From assembly GCA_037179385.1 (NCBI GenBank), contig CM074193.1, forward strand, positions 6,469,547 through 6,533,546: a stretch of 64,000 bases of DNA, in the 5' to 3' direction. The notes beneath the pieces are model-generated. The model had not been told where the DNA came from, did no database searches, and worked only from the letters and a program-made list of their open reading frames with translations. The stretch is from Holothuria scabra (taxonomy: Eukaryota; Echinodermata; Holothuroidea; Aspidochirotida; Holothuriidae). Positions 1 through 12,600 of this stretch are shown here, piece after piece. The position numbers and the translations under genes were made by a program. Numbering within the stretch: the first letter of the stretch is position 1; every line of letters starts with the position of its first letter.

Positions 1-2253
1 CTATAATCAAGTGTTTGTTCACTTTTTCTTATATTGGCGTTTTAAACCATTTTTTTAAAATCAAATTAGTCTTTGATATCACTGTCTTTATTTGAATGTA
101 AGTAATGATAATCCATTCTGAGTCAATCCAGTTTGCATTCATCACGTGTTTAATTTAAAAATAATTTAAACTATTCTGTAAGGAGTTGACCCAGAATTTA
201 AAACCTTTCTGCAAGTTGTATGAAAGTAATTATCCTTCTTACAACTTCTTCAGAGTCCATATTTTTAGCCTTAACTTGAAAGCTACAGGTGACAAAGTTG
301 CCCGTTGAAATCGCCCTAAAACTACCATATTGACGGCTTCCGAATTATTGATATTCTTGAAGCAAAGGCCCTCACCTCCTTTAGTATCAGAAGTGCGTGT
401 TTGTTTACGTTTGCATTGACATGCGCATACTAATGAGGCGGGATACATATGAATGTGTACGGGATTGCGGCATGTCGCAACTTAATTACATGTCGACTGT
501 ATGCCTTGCGGACATAGTGTTGAATTATTCAAACAAATTTATCTCTGCAATCAATGTTGATACAGAATGACTCTATGTAGCTTTCTCATTCAATTAAAAT
601 CAGTAAAAGATTACTTGCACTGTAACACGGTGAAACTAACAATTGGAATAACTTGTCTGGATTTTCCAAAAACTCAATGCTAAAAAAAGTGCAAATTTTT
701 TTTATTGTTTCACAGAAAGTCCTTATAAATTGTAATTCTGCGCAAAATATTTTTTAATGTTTTATTAAGATTTATCTAAAGATTTGTAATGAAGATAAAC
801 CAAATGGAATGCAGGGAACATTTTTTTATTTTAAATTTCAATGTTCTATCTATTTAGTCATTAATATACTTACCAACAGGTGGTTCACATTTTAAACATG
901 TTTGTGTTTAGAACAATACCGTTGCTATTTTCATTAACAAGAATCATTTGATAATATTTTTATTTACTTATTTCACACAGAAAAAGGAAAACTGACACAA
1001 GTTAAAAAAATAAAATAAAAATATATAATTCGTAATGTTTTTTCAATTGGTAAATAACAGTTTATTATACGAACGAATTATCATAAGTTGATCTCTAAAC
1101 GGGTAAATTTTTAATGACTTTTCGCGTTTAAAAGTATATATATGATTTATATATGATTTATTCCTTTGCAATATTCGTTTCTCAAATTTTCTGTTTAGGT
1201 AGACAACATTAGCATTAAAATAATGTGAATGTAATGGTTTTTCTTTATAGTTGTGGATGGAAAATATTGAAAGTTTACAATTATCTCCATGTGTTGTTCA
1301 AAAAAGAACGCAGTAAAAGTTTCTAAGAAATTTTAATCGAGATTGATCAGTTGACACGTTGATCCTACAAAATAGTTTTGATTTACTTTGCTTGCTTCCA
1401 CTAATATTTACCAATATTAAAATGACTTCTTAAGAAGCAATTCGAAAATATTTCTCGTGAATAAAAAAATATCCATTATTTTTTTAATTTTGAAATGGGT
1501 TGATACATGCATTTAAGAAAAAACTTTTCTTACATATCCTGTTAAGGTTCATAATTTTCATAGGAAACAAAAAACAAGATAATTTCACAGACGGACCTTA
1601 TTGATTCGATATATAAGACAAGAATAATAATGGAAAATTAATTGACTGAGCACAGAGGAGTAATTATACCAATCACATTTGAAATTTCAAAATAACCGTA
1701 AAACATACAAATTTGTCATAAGAATAGTAAATATGAACATGTATTTAATTCTTTTTATACAACCTTTGCTGCTATTTTTGACAAATTTTGTTGTTCTTTC
1801 AGTTATAACAACTTTTAACGACAAGCGCCCAACGATACCGGCTCGTCTTTAAATTAGTTTTACGGTAAATACCTTTCGCGCCGTTTCCTGCCGTTTGGCA
1901 AATCTATTGCTTCGAGTCTGAACGTTTCCAGTGGTTATAAACACCAATGATTTATCATCTACTTCCAAACCTTCGGGTGTTCAGTCCCTAAAACAATATT
2001 ATATTTTTAAATGGAGTTCCTTTGGCGTTTAATAATAACACTATGTCGCAGATATAACTTGCCTGGAAGCTCTAAAAGCTGCCTCTTTTCTTTGTTCGAG
2101 AATTAACATTGACTTTTTCAGTATTTTTTTTGTAAAGTTCAGGAGTTAACAGGGAAGGTATTGGGTTTAATGCGAGTAAATCTATACACCTTACCGAAAT
2201 TTGCAGAATCAAAATAATATATCAGATAGGAAACTTGTCAAAGTGATGTTGGT
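1..2253. other. AT-rich DNA downstream of the POU3 exon
   Basis: No gene is recognised here. The stretch is very AT-rich with short homopolymers and a small ATATATGATTT duplication near 1135-1165. Because the POU3 exon ends at a consensus splice donor on the minus strand, this is expected to be its last intron and/or 3' region. I looked for an acceptor followed by a short terminal exon on the minus strand. I found only weak candidates, for example an AG near 1910 followed by 22 codons and a stop, and none has a good polypyrimidine tract. Confidence 0.5.
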
Positions 2254-2259
2254 TTTATT
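2254..2259 (-). promoter_or_regulatory. possible polyadenylation signal AATAAA
   Basis: The plus strand reads TTTATT, so the minus strand has AATAAA about 50 bases past the in-frame TAA at 2306-2308. If the exon were read through the splice donor without splicing, this would be the first canonical poly(A) signal. In DNA this AT-rich the match could be chance. Confidence 0.3.
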
Positions 2260-2338
2260 ACAAACTATGTAAAACAGAGAAAGATAAAATGCAATCGAGC
2301 ATAAATTATACAAATTTACTGAAGCAAAAAGAAAAATG

Positions 2339-2347
2339 TCTTACCTG
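2339..2347 (-). other. 5' splice site CAG|GTAAGA ending the POU3 exon
   Basis: On the minus strand the exon ends ...CAG (2347-2345) and continues GTAAGA (2344-2339), a match to the metazoan donor consensus. Counting from the ATG at 3706, the exon is 1362 bases or exactly 454 codons, so the intron would be phase 0. The 12 codons that follow before the stop ([12 protein letters not shown]) look like AT-rich intron read-through, in contrast to the Ser/Pro/Gly-rich tail before them. Confidence 0.7.
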
Positions 2348-3706
2348 TGAGTGAGATCCTAAGCTGGACATTAACGTTTGACCACGAGAGGACTGGAGAG
2401 GGTTGCCTTTTACGGGAGGGGACGTTGATGCTGGGGGTGACGGCATCATGTGTTCTGACTGGGGTGGTGTTCCATCCGACCCTCCATCAGGATCACCATC
2501 AAGGCCATTCATCGGAGGGGTCATCCTCTTCTCTTTTTGCCTGCGATTGCAAAACCAAACCCTGACCACCTCCTTCTCTAGCTGAAGACTGTCGGCTAGT
2601 GAAGAGATCTCCTGAGCCGATGGCTTGGGTTGTTTCAGAAACGCGTTCTCGAGGGCACCTTTGATCGTCACCTCAATGCTCGTTCGCTTCTTGCGTTTGC
2701 GCCCTTGTGCGGCAATCTTGTCCAGGCAAGAAGGGGATCCCGAGGTAGAGTCGGCTTCCTCCAACCACTTGGCTAGAAGCGGCTTCAACTTGCACATGTT
2801 TTTAAAGCTTAACTGCAACGCCTCAAATCTGCAAATGGTAGTTTGGCTAAAGACGTTACCATAGAGAGTCCCAAGTGCAAGCCCAACATCGGCTTGTGTG
2901 TAACCAAGCTTTATCCGTCTTTGTTTAAAACTTTTGGCGAATTGTTCTAAGTCATCCGAGGACGGGGCTTCGTCTTCGTGTGGCTCTGGCATCACAGGAC
3001 TAGGTCCATTCGAGAGAGCAAGGTGATGAGCCCCAGTCATGCCACTACGAGGACTTCCGTTCATGTGCATGCTGTATTGATGGCTGTATTGCCCATGCGG
3101 CCCAGCGACCATTCCATTCATGGCCCCGTACATTGCATGGTGAGTGGCCGCTGTGGGGACGTTATGCCCAAGCGAGGCATGGTTTGAGTTCGTGGTCATT
3201 GACAAGGCGTAAGACATAGGCATGGTAACGTGTGCATTACCAGCGGTGCTCCATCCGTTTAAATTTTGGACATGGTTTGAACGATGTAAATCTGGCGAAA
3301 GATCTTCTCTCGCCTGCAAAGATGGTTTCACATCCTGTCCTAGAAGGGCTGCCGACATGCCAGTCCAGTGTCCATGTGTTGGATGTCCTTCTGAGTGCCC
3401 GGCAGTTGGTGCACCAAAACCGGCTACGGCCCACTGTCCACCCGCGTGGGCCAAACTCAGTCCATTCATAGCACTTCCTGGTGCCTGTTGCAGAAATTCG
3501 TTTCCGTATTTTTGATACATGACGTTGACTTGTCCTTGCATTGCCAGATAATGATCCGATGGTGACGCATGGGTGTCGCTTCCACTGGACGATGTCACCA
3601 TCAGTGCAGCACTAGAACTTGACGGCGATCCTGTGCTCGATAAACTGTGCGTACTTGATGGGCTGAAATCACCGCTGTTACTGTGAACAGTCAATTGGGT
3701 CTCCAT
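2345..3706 (-). CDS. POU3F: POU class III homeobox transcription factor (Brn1/2/4 type), large 5' coding exon
   Basis: This exon encodes a sequence-specific nuclear transcription factor of POU class III, the family of vertebrate POU3F1-4, fly ventral veins lacking and worm ceh-6, which acts mainly in neural and ectodermal development. The first 240 residues are low-complexity, rich in Ser, His, Gly and Met, with a [10 protein letters not shown] stretch recalling the class III PLSHAHQW motif. The POU-specific domain spans about 245-319 ([10 protein letters not shown]...KWLEEADS), a short linker follows, and the homeodomain is about 336-395, with the [11 protein letters not shown] start and recognition helix [12 protein letters not shown], then the MTPP typical of class III. 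Residues KQPKPSA match the fly form; vertebrates usually have KCPKPSA. I chose ATG 3706: it has A at -3 and G at +4, and an in-frame TAG lies upstream at 3770-3772 with no other ATG between. A TTG at 3763 could only add 19 unlikely residues. The exon ends at the donor at 2345; without splicing it would run 12 more codons to TAA at 2306. Confidence 0.95.
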
Positions 3707-3940
3707 GCTTACAAGGCACGCTGCTCCAACGGGAAAATACCTCGAACCTGATCTGACTTGCAAAATAGACTACGATCACCAACCAGAATAAACCAACGCA
3801 GACCCCTTTTTGAATGAGTAAAACCAAACCTTCTAGTGACATATAGCGTACACAAAGGTTGTGGAAGTATTCGAATGTCTTGAAATACTTTAGAATAAGC
3901 TGGTTATTGTGCGTGCATTTGAACAAACACTTTTGTTGTA

Positions 3941-3967
3941 AGGGGCGGGGCTTTGCTGTGCGATTGG
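3941..3967 (-). promoter_or_regulatory. GC box and inverted CCAAT box upstream of POU3
   Basis: The plus strand has AGGGGCGGGG at 3941-3950 (an Sp/KLF-type GC box) and ATTGG at 3963-3967, which reads CCAAT towards the gene. They lie 235-260 bases before the start codon in otherwise AT-rich DNA, a position that fits a proximal promoter. No clear TATA box is seen between them and the ATG, so the transcription start is unknown. Confidence 0.4.
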
Positions 3968-3970
3968 TCG

Positions 3971-6900
3971 CCTGCCTGTGACAGACATCACGGCAGAAAA
4001 TTCAACATCTGTCAGTGGAGAGACGAGAAGAGATTGACTGGGGAAGAACAACAGTAAACTCAAAACACGGTCTGTTTTTTAACTGCAGTTTTTGTTAAAA
4101 GAGTCTCTTTTTAAACTGTAATGGGGGCAGATTAAGACGGCAAAGATCTATAAAAATAGTCGAGAAGATGAAAGCAGGCATTGTTGAACGAGCACAATAC
4201 TTCGGTTACACACGCGCCGGTAATTAGCCCATGTTAGAGAGAGAGAAACTTTCCCTTTGTTCAAAACAGACTGGTTTGTGGTCTTATTGTTGCGGCAGGT
4301 TCGTGTGTGTGTAACGGACGGCAAAATCGATGGTTTAGAAAGAAACACTTCTCTAAGCAAACAAAACTCAATGCGAAACTATTAACTCGTCGATAACGAT
4401 ATGGGCGTTTATAAGGAGAGGTATTTTTGTAGGCGACAAAATGTAGCGGAATCGTTTAGGATATGTGACATTTAGGTCCATAGCCACGGTACCTGTAAAG
4501 ACTGGTTAAATTACCAATAGTAACACAGTTTTGAGGAAGTCAATAAAACTCAAAAATTATTTAAAAAGTGACAGGCTTTTTTGATGGCATTAAAATATTT
4601 CGTTTCTCTTCGATATAAATATATTTTATTACGAGAACAAATATGTTTACGTAATAGTATAACTTTGTCAGGCGGTAGCGTAAATTATAAATGTTATGGA
4701 ATTTTTTGGAGCGAAACATGTAATGCTATTTGAGAAATACCTATTTTTTCTTGAAAAACGTCTATGAGTGAAGTGCAGCTAGTTGCATAAAAAGACCAAA
4801 AAAAAAAAAAAAACAATAACAAGAAAGTTAGTAAAGGTTTCATTTGTTTCAATGCTACAAAATACTACTCGACCTGCACATACCGCAAGAACACGAAAGG
4901 TAGGGACGTTGTCATTTACTTATCATGATATTTTTACAATTACATTTAATTAATTTCTACTCCTGAAGTGTTCCAAATAATGTTGGGTCGTATGTAAACT
5001 AAAAATTTTAAAAATGTCCTTTGATAAAAAAAAAATGAAGCAGTGCGATAATTTACAAATTTAAAATGAATCATTGATTTCGTGTGGCAACAGTAGTATT
5101 TTTTTTATTATTTTACTTGGTCAAATATTACAAATTATTCAAAAAAAGAATTGGTGTTGACAAGACAGTAGAAGGATGCATTTGGTTCTCAATGATCGCT
5201 TTATTATAATATCTTTATTATTGTCAATATTGTTTATTTACTTTTTAGGAATGAGAAGTTCATGTTTAAGGTACTAACTTTACAATATGTTTTAAGCAGC
5301 GTGAAATTTGTTGGAATTATTTTTCCGATCATTTACTTTGATTCGCAGTCCCTATTTAAACTCAATTTAATGTTGTTTTAAAAAACTTGAAAACATGATG
5401 CTATGAGACAGAACATTGAACCATCACACCTATTTTTCTTTTTTTCGTTTGTTCAGCTCATTGCCGTGAAAAAAATTAAGCGACGACAGTCTGAGCGGTG
5501 ACAATCAAGGCGGCGTCAAACAAGTCTTGATTTTCAAAACATATAAGCCTAGAAGCCACAGGTCTTTCTGGGTTGGGGGCATGCACCGGGTAACCGTCTA
5601 ATAAAGGTCAATATAAAGTTCTTATATTTAATTAACAGGAATAAGATATTCATAATATTTTCATTGTGTGGCGAGGGAGAGGTGTTTATTAGTGGGTTTT
5701 GGTAAAAAGAAAACATATATTGTAATTTAAGATTCTTTATGTGACAAAATAAAACTCTATTGCATAACAAAAAGAACCTGACTTAAAAGAAGACATCATC
5801 TAGGGAAGCTCTGACAATTGATACGTGGGGTCTCTCTGGTTTCTGACAACCGTAGACCGTATCGTATGCTTGATACCAGAGACCGTTACTCCCGCAAATT
5901 CGAAATGTCAACTTCGTATCTACTCACGGAAACCATTTCAATTTGAAATATTTGAAAGGAGACATGCCAGACAAGAATGTAGACAGCTTTTGTGGATGAG
6001 TTTGAGTGAGTTTTTTAATTGTACCAAAACCTAAATTGATGTAATGAACGATGAAAATTGGGAGGAAACCTTCAGTTGATTGAAATTCTATGTTTAAACG
6101 TCCTAAGATGCCATAAGCAATATTGATCTGACCGGCATGAACAACTGTTCTACCACTCAATTCTCGCCAAGAGTTTATTCATCTCCTAAAACCTTCGCTG
6201 GTTTTGACAATACTCTAGCTTTTACCGCAGCACTGATTTACAAATATGTCACTTTTTTACCAGTCGGTTAATTCCCTGGCCATCCCATACAAGGCGATCT
6301 GCAAACAGTGAGGAACGTGCCTAATTTACGCGGCTTGCTTGCTCACCTAGATGAGGGTAGGAACTTAGGTAGAAGATATCTTATTTTAGCAGCTGTCGTC
6401 ACAGATACTAGCATATACTGTGTGTATTATATTATGATCGTCATTTACGGTAACACAGTGAAGGTTAATTCATACATTGCAGCTTGTTGGTCTCGTAATA
6501 TACAAACTTATAGTATCTGTTTACAAGTTCACGTCGAACAGACTGTGTACAAGTCGCGTATGGTGTATAAAAATGAGACATAAAGTTGAAAAATGAAACA
6601 CTTGAAATTTACTTAAAGGAATAGGCCTACACAAAAAGGAAAATGAAAACTGCTGTTAATTTGTTTAAAAAATTGACAACAATTTTTTGACTACTTCCAC
6701 TTTAAAGGCATATTTTCATCATCCCACACAGTTCCAATTCTCCCAACCTACTTACTTCTAGCCCCTCCCACATTTATCTAAAACTCATCTTTACCCAGAC
6801 ACAATCCTTGTTTATTGCTTCATGTCTTGTCCCAGTGGTCATACAAGTCCATAATGTGTAATCAAGACACTCTCAGTGCCCATGCTGTGTAATTTAGCTA

Positions 6901-8144
6901 TGATGCATTGTTTGAATGAGATGCCAATCAAAGAGCTGTACCAATTGAGAGTTTTGATATATGTATACTGAAACTGCAGTTTAGGGTGACGAATGACTGC
7001 CTTTAAATTTATTTATTTTTGGTTTTGTAATTATATAACATGTCTGAGAAAATTTGTACGGGTAACGTATACTACTCTATCAGTCTATTCCTTCCTCCAT
7101 TTTTGGTATCACGAAGGACATTATTGGACTAGTTTAATACGAGAAACGGAGAGGGGTGTAAACATCACAATGCGAGTTACAGAAATTGATGAATTCGTTC
7201 TGTAGTCCGTTAAGTGAAGCAGTTGCGAGTAGAAGCTCAGTGTGAGCTCTGGATTCAGAGGGTGAAAGGAAGGGGTAGTAATGACGTAATAAGGTAATTA
7301 CTCAATGGATTTTATGGAAAGGAATATTAATTTTACTGTAAGTTGAACGACGTTTTCACTCATTCGCTCATCTCCGTTAAGGACCTCTTTAAGAATTTTC
7401 AAGATAAAGGTTATTTAATTGAGGACTTAGGAGTCAGAAATTACCACAGGAAATGTCAACTTTTCTCTCCAAAGTCCCCAATTGGCGATGAAAACTTCAA
7501 ACATCACTGTTTATCTGATATTATTACATGAAAAAGCGATCCCTACCCTTGGTTTAAACCAAGGACGTTTTACAGTTTCACCTGAAGTTTTGGAACATTT
7601 GAAAAGAACAGATTTATCACCAAGCTTTATTTGTAATCATACATTCCCCGATTTTTCTCCTCGTCTCGTCGGACCCATCAGGTGAGAGCCTGATTGCTTT
7701 CACTGTACTTTAGACCCTGCTGAAAAGGGCTGAGAACTGATTTAAGTTATAAGGAGACAAGGTACATCAACTTTTACTGTTAGAAAAATTATAAAGGAGG
7801 TCTATTGATTAGATGGTGTCGTTAGACGGAGTTTTACGGACTAGTCTCCAACCAGTTGGAGTATATGATGTAGGGCTGAAGTTTACCATAGCGCGTAAAT
7901 CTATCTAGACTAATAGAGTCAGTAATTGAATTCATTAATTTCAAAATGAACTAAGAACATAATTACTTCGTTAGTTTCCGTTACAATGACAATAATTTTA
8001 AAATGTAAAATAAATGCGGAAAATTTGCATTTTAACCTGGCCGCCGTATCGTCAAAAGCAGACATTATTACCGGTATATGAAGACCTACATAGTGTCACA
8101 CATCCTCCATGCCCACCCCAGTCCCCATTTCTTCGAACCCCGTT
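3971..8144. other. upstream gene-free region of POU3
   Basis: No coding region is supported. The first few hundred bases are somewhat less AT-rich and may include 5' UTR and promoter DNA. A 16-base A run lies at 4799-4814 and a perfect octamer ATTTGCAT at 8023-8030. Open frames here are short, with no recognisable domains. Confidence 0.6.
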
Positions 8145-8375
8145 CTTAAAGTTCAAGAGTATTCCCCAAAATTTATTTTGAAGCAACAGCTAAATATCAC
8201 AGTTTCCTCTTATTTCTCTTTAGAGTATCTTTCATCATATTTTATAATTTCAATATTGCATATTCAATATAAAACCATCAGTTACTTCTATTAAATTTCA
8301 CATTTGAAGAGAAAAATTATTGTCACATGACTCTCAACAGCCAATCATAAAACGGAAGTTCAATACAGTCTAAAA
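8145..8375 (-). mobile_element. M1 short DNA transposon, copy 1
   Basis: Read on the minus strand this matches 34869-35131 almost from end to end: the shared core TGATTGGCTGTTGAGAGTCA, then TCTCTTCAAATGTGAAATTTA, then GAGAAATAAGA, and an end close to CTTAAAG...AGAGTATTCCCC. The match was found by eye. There is no coding capacity, so it is a non-autonomous element. Confidence 0.7.
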
Positions 8376-9440
8376 GAGAATTGCATTAACGAATGTTCCT
8401 TATATCATATGGCTGTGTGGGAAAATCTTTGGGGTTTATTAAATCACAATTTGTGCGTGTCAAAGAAGATTCGCGTCTGTCTGTAAACAAAATCTGTCAC
8501 AGATTTCTACACCAACCGCAGTCACCATAAGCCAGATTATAACCGTTTTTCTCAGGCTGTTAACAATTAAATCCAGGACAGTTTCCCTTCCTTATGATGA
8601 CCCCTTTATCATACTAAATCCCCACTTGAAATAGCTGCTCTTGTTTATTTGGATAGTATTTTGGGTCGAAAATCCACCTTTTTTCTTTGCATTTCGCACC
8701 TCGAATACACATGTCGGTTTAAACCTTGTTGTTTCCAATTTAATTAGTTACTCAAATTCTCTAATGAAAATAGTCTCACCTTTTTATTGAAAATTTTCAA
8801 AGGTCTCATTCCTCAAACTATTAAGAGAACAAAAACACAAAAGGGGGGAAGTTCCTGGCCACTATTTACTCTTCTAGTTTGTTGTCGTGTAATTTTTCGG
8901 CCGAGTAACAGTCTTAAACATAAACACAACTCAATAACGAACTTATTTGGGCACTATTATAACCCACTTTCTGATACATTATAAAACAGAACAATAGTAT
9001 TTGCTGAACAGTCGTTTCTATTGAAGTCACCGAGTTCGCAAAGGCATGAGAATGCTTGGACAATGTAGTTCAATAATTGCTCCAAGTAACCGGTTGCCTT
9101 ATCCTATCTTTGCTCATCACAAACCTCTATAAATGGTCCAGGGATTATCTAGTCCATCGTCCAGCACAGGTAGAAAATTGAAAAGGGCTTCTTAAAGATG
9201 TCCAAAACAATTTGTAACGGGTTCAGTGAAATTTGAAGGGTTTCTCAGAGAGTGGATAATCGTTTGATAGAAGCAATGTCGGTGGCCTCGTCAAAGCTAC
9301 GCTCAGTTTGTTTAAAGTTAAGCCACCATATACAACGGTTATAACGGAACACTTGCTGTTCTTTTCCTAACATAAAACCCTATTGCACCGATCAAAAGGT
9401 GGAAATGTAGAGTATTACCAGCGATCCAACTTACGATTAA
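8376..9440. other. gene-free AT-rich stretch
   Basis: I see no gene, long repeat or notable signal in this stretch. Confidence 0.5.
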
Positions 9441-9500
9441 AGTAAATTTTGATTTTACGAATTACGCGGAAGTGAATGTTGATTTTACGAATTAAGCTGC
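9441..9500 (+). repeat. 30-bp tandem duplication (2 units)
   Basis: Units 9441-9470 and 9471-9500 share the core TGATTTTACGAATTA at exactly 30-base spacing, with several substitutions elsewhere. Confidence 0.8.
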
Positions 9501-9635
9501 ATGTACAACAAATTTTATTAATGATCAAAAAACACATTTCACTAATGAACTAAAATTACAATGATAAATACTAACAGACGAAATGAAAACGTGACTAACT
9601 TAGACTTTATTGACTAGCTCACCACCCAAATTATA

Positions 9636-9649
9636 GGGGGGGGGGGGGG
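9636..9649 (+). repeat. G14 homopolymer
   Basis: An uninterrupted run of 14 G in AT-rich surroundings; one of several runs of 9 or more G or C in the window. Confidence 0.95.
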
Positions 9650-12600
9650 CACTGTACCGAGAGACTATGTGGGGGAACACCGGCAACCGCCAAGAAAAAC
9701 GGAAATGGAGTTGTTTTTCGAAGAACTTCAATTTCATGTCAGGTGAATGTATTAAAATTGCAACCGTTATCGTGTCACAACTAATAACACCTGACATGAG
9801 TATCTGAAGTCACGCTACCGAAAAATGTACTGTGTAGAACCGTACAGTAGAGTGGGGTTGGGAATCCATTCATTACATCCGAAACTACCCCAAGTGTATG
9901 ATCTGGAAATCTATTTGCTTTCCCTATACACATCAACTGACTGTTTCAATGAGCTTCTTGGATGAAGAAATCAAAGTGCAAAACCTACGTACTGTATGAT
10001 CGTTTCAATAACGCATTAACTTGTCACTATAAGTGAGTGGTAGGCTATACTATTTGAAGAAACGTGAATGTACAACAACTCAAACTGTCACTTTTTGAAT
10101 TAAAACCAATATCACTACCAGACAACCCTGCAAACGAATATCTTCGAATACGTCTCCTCTTCACAAGCAGGGAAGTACAGGATGGCTTAAAGGAAAACAA
10201 AGGTAGCACAAAATTAAAATAGTAGACATGCGCACTCTCTTTCGTGCTTTTAATACAGTGGTCATTATTTCATTCACACGTCACACCATCTCGGGCTTAA
10301 TCACTTAAAGAAATTCATGGCCAAATTCAAGTTTTAAATATTACAGGAAAGCATATTTTAACTATTCTAGTATAATTTTAAGTCATTTTCCATGTTCGGT
10401 TCTCAAAATATTATCAACTTAAAAATTTATACATTTTCTACAGCAGATAAACTTGAATCAAGCAGGTTTGACGTCATGGGTTCACCATACTTGCCATGAT
10501 CTTTCGGTTTTTCTTTAAAATTTATCACTGATTTTATACAACAATAAATGTATTGATACCAATGCATCCTGAGTAATGGAATTCTCCAAACAAGAATGAA
10601 AACTTAAGAAGAAAAAACATTAAGTTAGCCGTCAATGTGAATTCGTGAGATATCACATGCTTACTTCGAGTTCACTTTTTGTATCAAAATGTATCATCTC
10701 AAATTGAGGATATCTTCAGAACTGAACATTGGGAATGGAAGGGAAATTTCCTACAATGGTCATGAAATCAAAACCTTCATTTGATCTTGAGTTGTAGGTT
10801 CTAAATACTCAATTCTTCACTACAATGTTCTAATTGTACTTAAAAGTCAGTGCCTTTTTTGTAGAGAAAGTTTGGTGTGGTATCAGCAGTCTGTCTCACA
10901 TGTTTGGAACCTTTCAATTATGTCTGTTAATTAAAGGCCATTATTGTGAAACACGTTTACGCTCACGAAAAGATGCACGGTAATAAACAATTGAATGTAA
11001 TGAATTAGTTAGATAAAACATCTCCTTACTTCATTATCCTTTACTGTAACATAACAATGGCCCCTCATCTTCCTTGATTATATGAAGTCCCACATATTAC
11101 GACATCTTACACTGCCTGTACTTTATCTTCCTCTTCGGTGATGTAAAGATTTCTCCCTAGTAGCTTGTTAAATTTATCAAGTTTTTCTCTGCCATTTCCT
11201 TTTTCAAAAAATCGAAGTAGATCGGTCACCCTTTTCTAACAAAAGCACTTCGGCAGAAAGAATTCCCCGCGGTGCCCTGGGGGTCTCCGTGCCATTTTCT
11301 TTCCATTGTGACAACAATAGTTAACTTAACACGAATAGTGGCTCGTTCTTGTTGACCAGCCTCTTTGCTTTTAAGGACCTGTACTAGCTGTCAAAGGGTT
11401 GAACAAAAGGGATAACCTCGTCATTAAGTTAACGCCATCACCTACCGTACTGTACCATGACGGGGTTCTTACGGCCTTAAGAAAGGCAATGGGCTTGTTC
11501 GGCTGTTTTACTCTTTCTGAACGTTTACCATTAATAATTTAAATAACTATATAAAAATAAAAAAATAAAAAAGATGAAGTTGACATTTAACTTAGGTGAC
11601 ATATTCTCAACCAGGTAATATTATCTTAATAACGCATGGGAGTCACATTAGTTACCGGTACCTATCTATCAGTCATTAATCACGATCGAGGTCACTTTGT
11701 TGTCACTACACCTTAATGACGTCACCATATGCATTTTCTTGCCAATGCCACAAGATTAATTATAAAACTGACGCCATAATCGTCCAATTCTTTGTCAATG
11801 ACGTCATCACAATGCTCAATTTTCAGCTTGGTCGATTTCCTTTGGAATCATTTCAACATTACACCTAAATGATGTCATATTTTACGGTCACAAACGTCAA
11901 CGTACTCCTATAATGCCATAGGTGTCATGGCACCATTCAACGCAGCATTATATTGGCTCATTTTACGTAACGCTACATAGGCGTACGTGGCGGGGTGCAG
12001 CCAGGGAGCACTCGCCCTCCCAATGCGGGCAAAACAGTTGGTCCATTGGGGAAAAGCATGATAAAAGGTGCCATTATTCGGGCAAAATTTGCTCTTGCCC
12101 TCTCCACAAAAATTATTCCCGTACGCTTTTGTTACGCTAGATGGAATATCATCATTAATACAACAGTTATAATCATTTACTGTCTTTTTCATAACAGTTT
12201 CGAAGTCGAAAAATCTCAGCATATTGGTTTTTCTATCATTAAAGTTTCTTTTTTTGGTGAAAATTGCTTAAGTTAAAGGTAAGCTTCTTAGTATTATATC
12301 ACTTGACTGTCATAACATTCCTTTTTCTATTACCACAATCACCCATCAATAGTCCATGTTTTGAGGTAAACATTCACTGAATCTTTTTATTGTCAAACAG
12401 GTAATGAGACGGTCAAAATACATTCTCTTACAGTCAAAAACTGTGAAAATTTATGTTAAACTCTCCTAGTATAATTATGATTTTCTCAGTTTCAGTGCGT
12501 GGTGACGTAAGCAAGTTGAACGTACTGGTTGGCTGCTACGATAACAGTTCAAGTCAAGTTCGCTTTCTCGATGTCGTCATAAGTTGTCCTCGAGTCCTTT

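Noticed and set aside
1825..1910. Terminal POU3 exon of 22 codons after an AG near 1910 on the minus strand
   Set aside because: No convincing polypyrimidine tract, and the peptide resembles no POU3 tail I know; kept only as a weak candidate.
2347..3515. Several plus-strand open frames of 60-97 codons across the POU3 exon
   Set aside because: They are antisense shadows of a conserved, GC-richer coding exon.
3707..3763. Extension of POU3 by 19 residues from a TTG codon
   Set aside because: No ATG lies in frame between the TAG at 3770-3772 and the ATG at 3706, and the latter has a good Kozak context.
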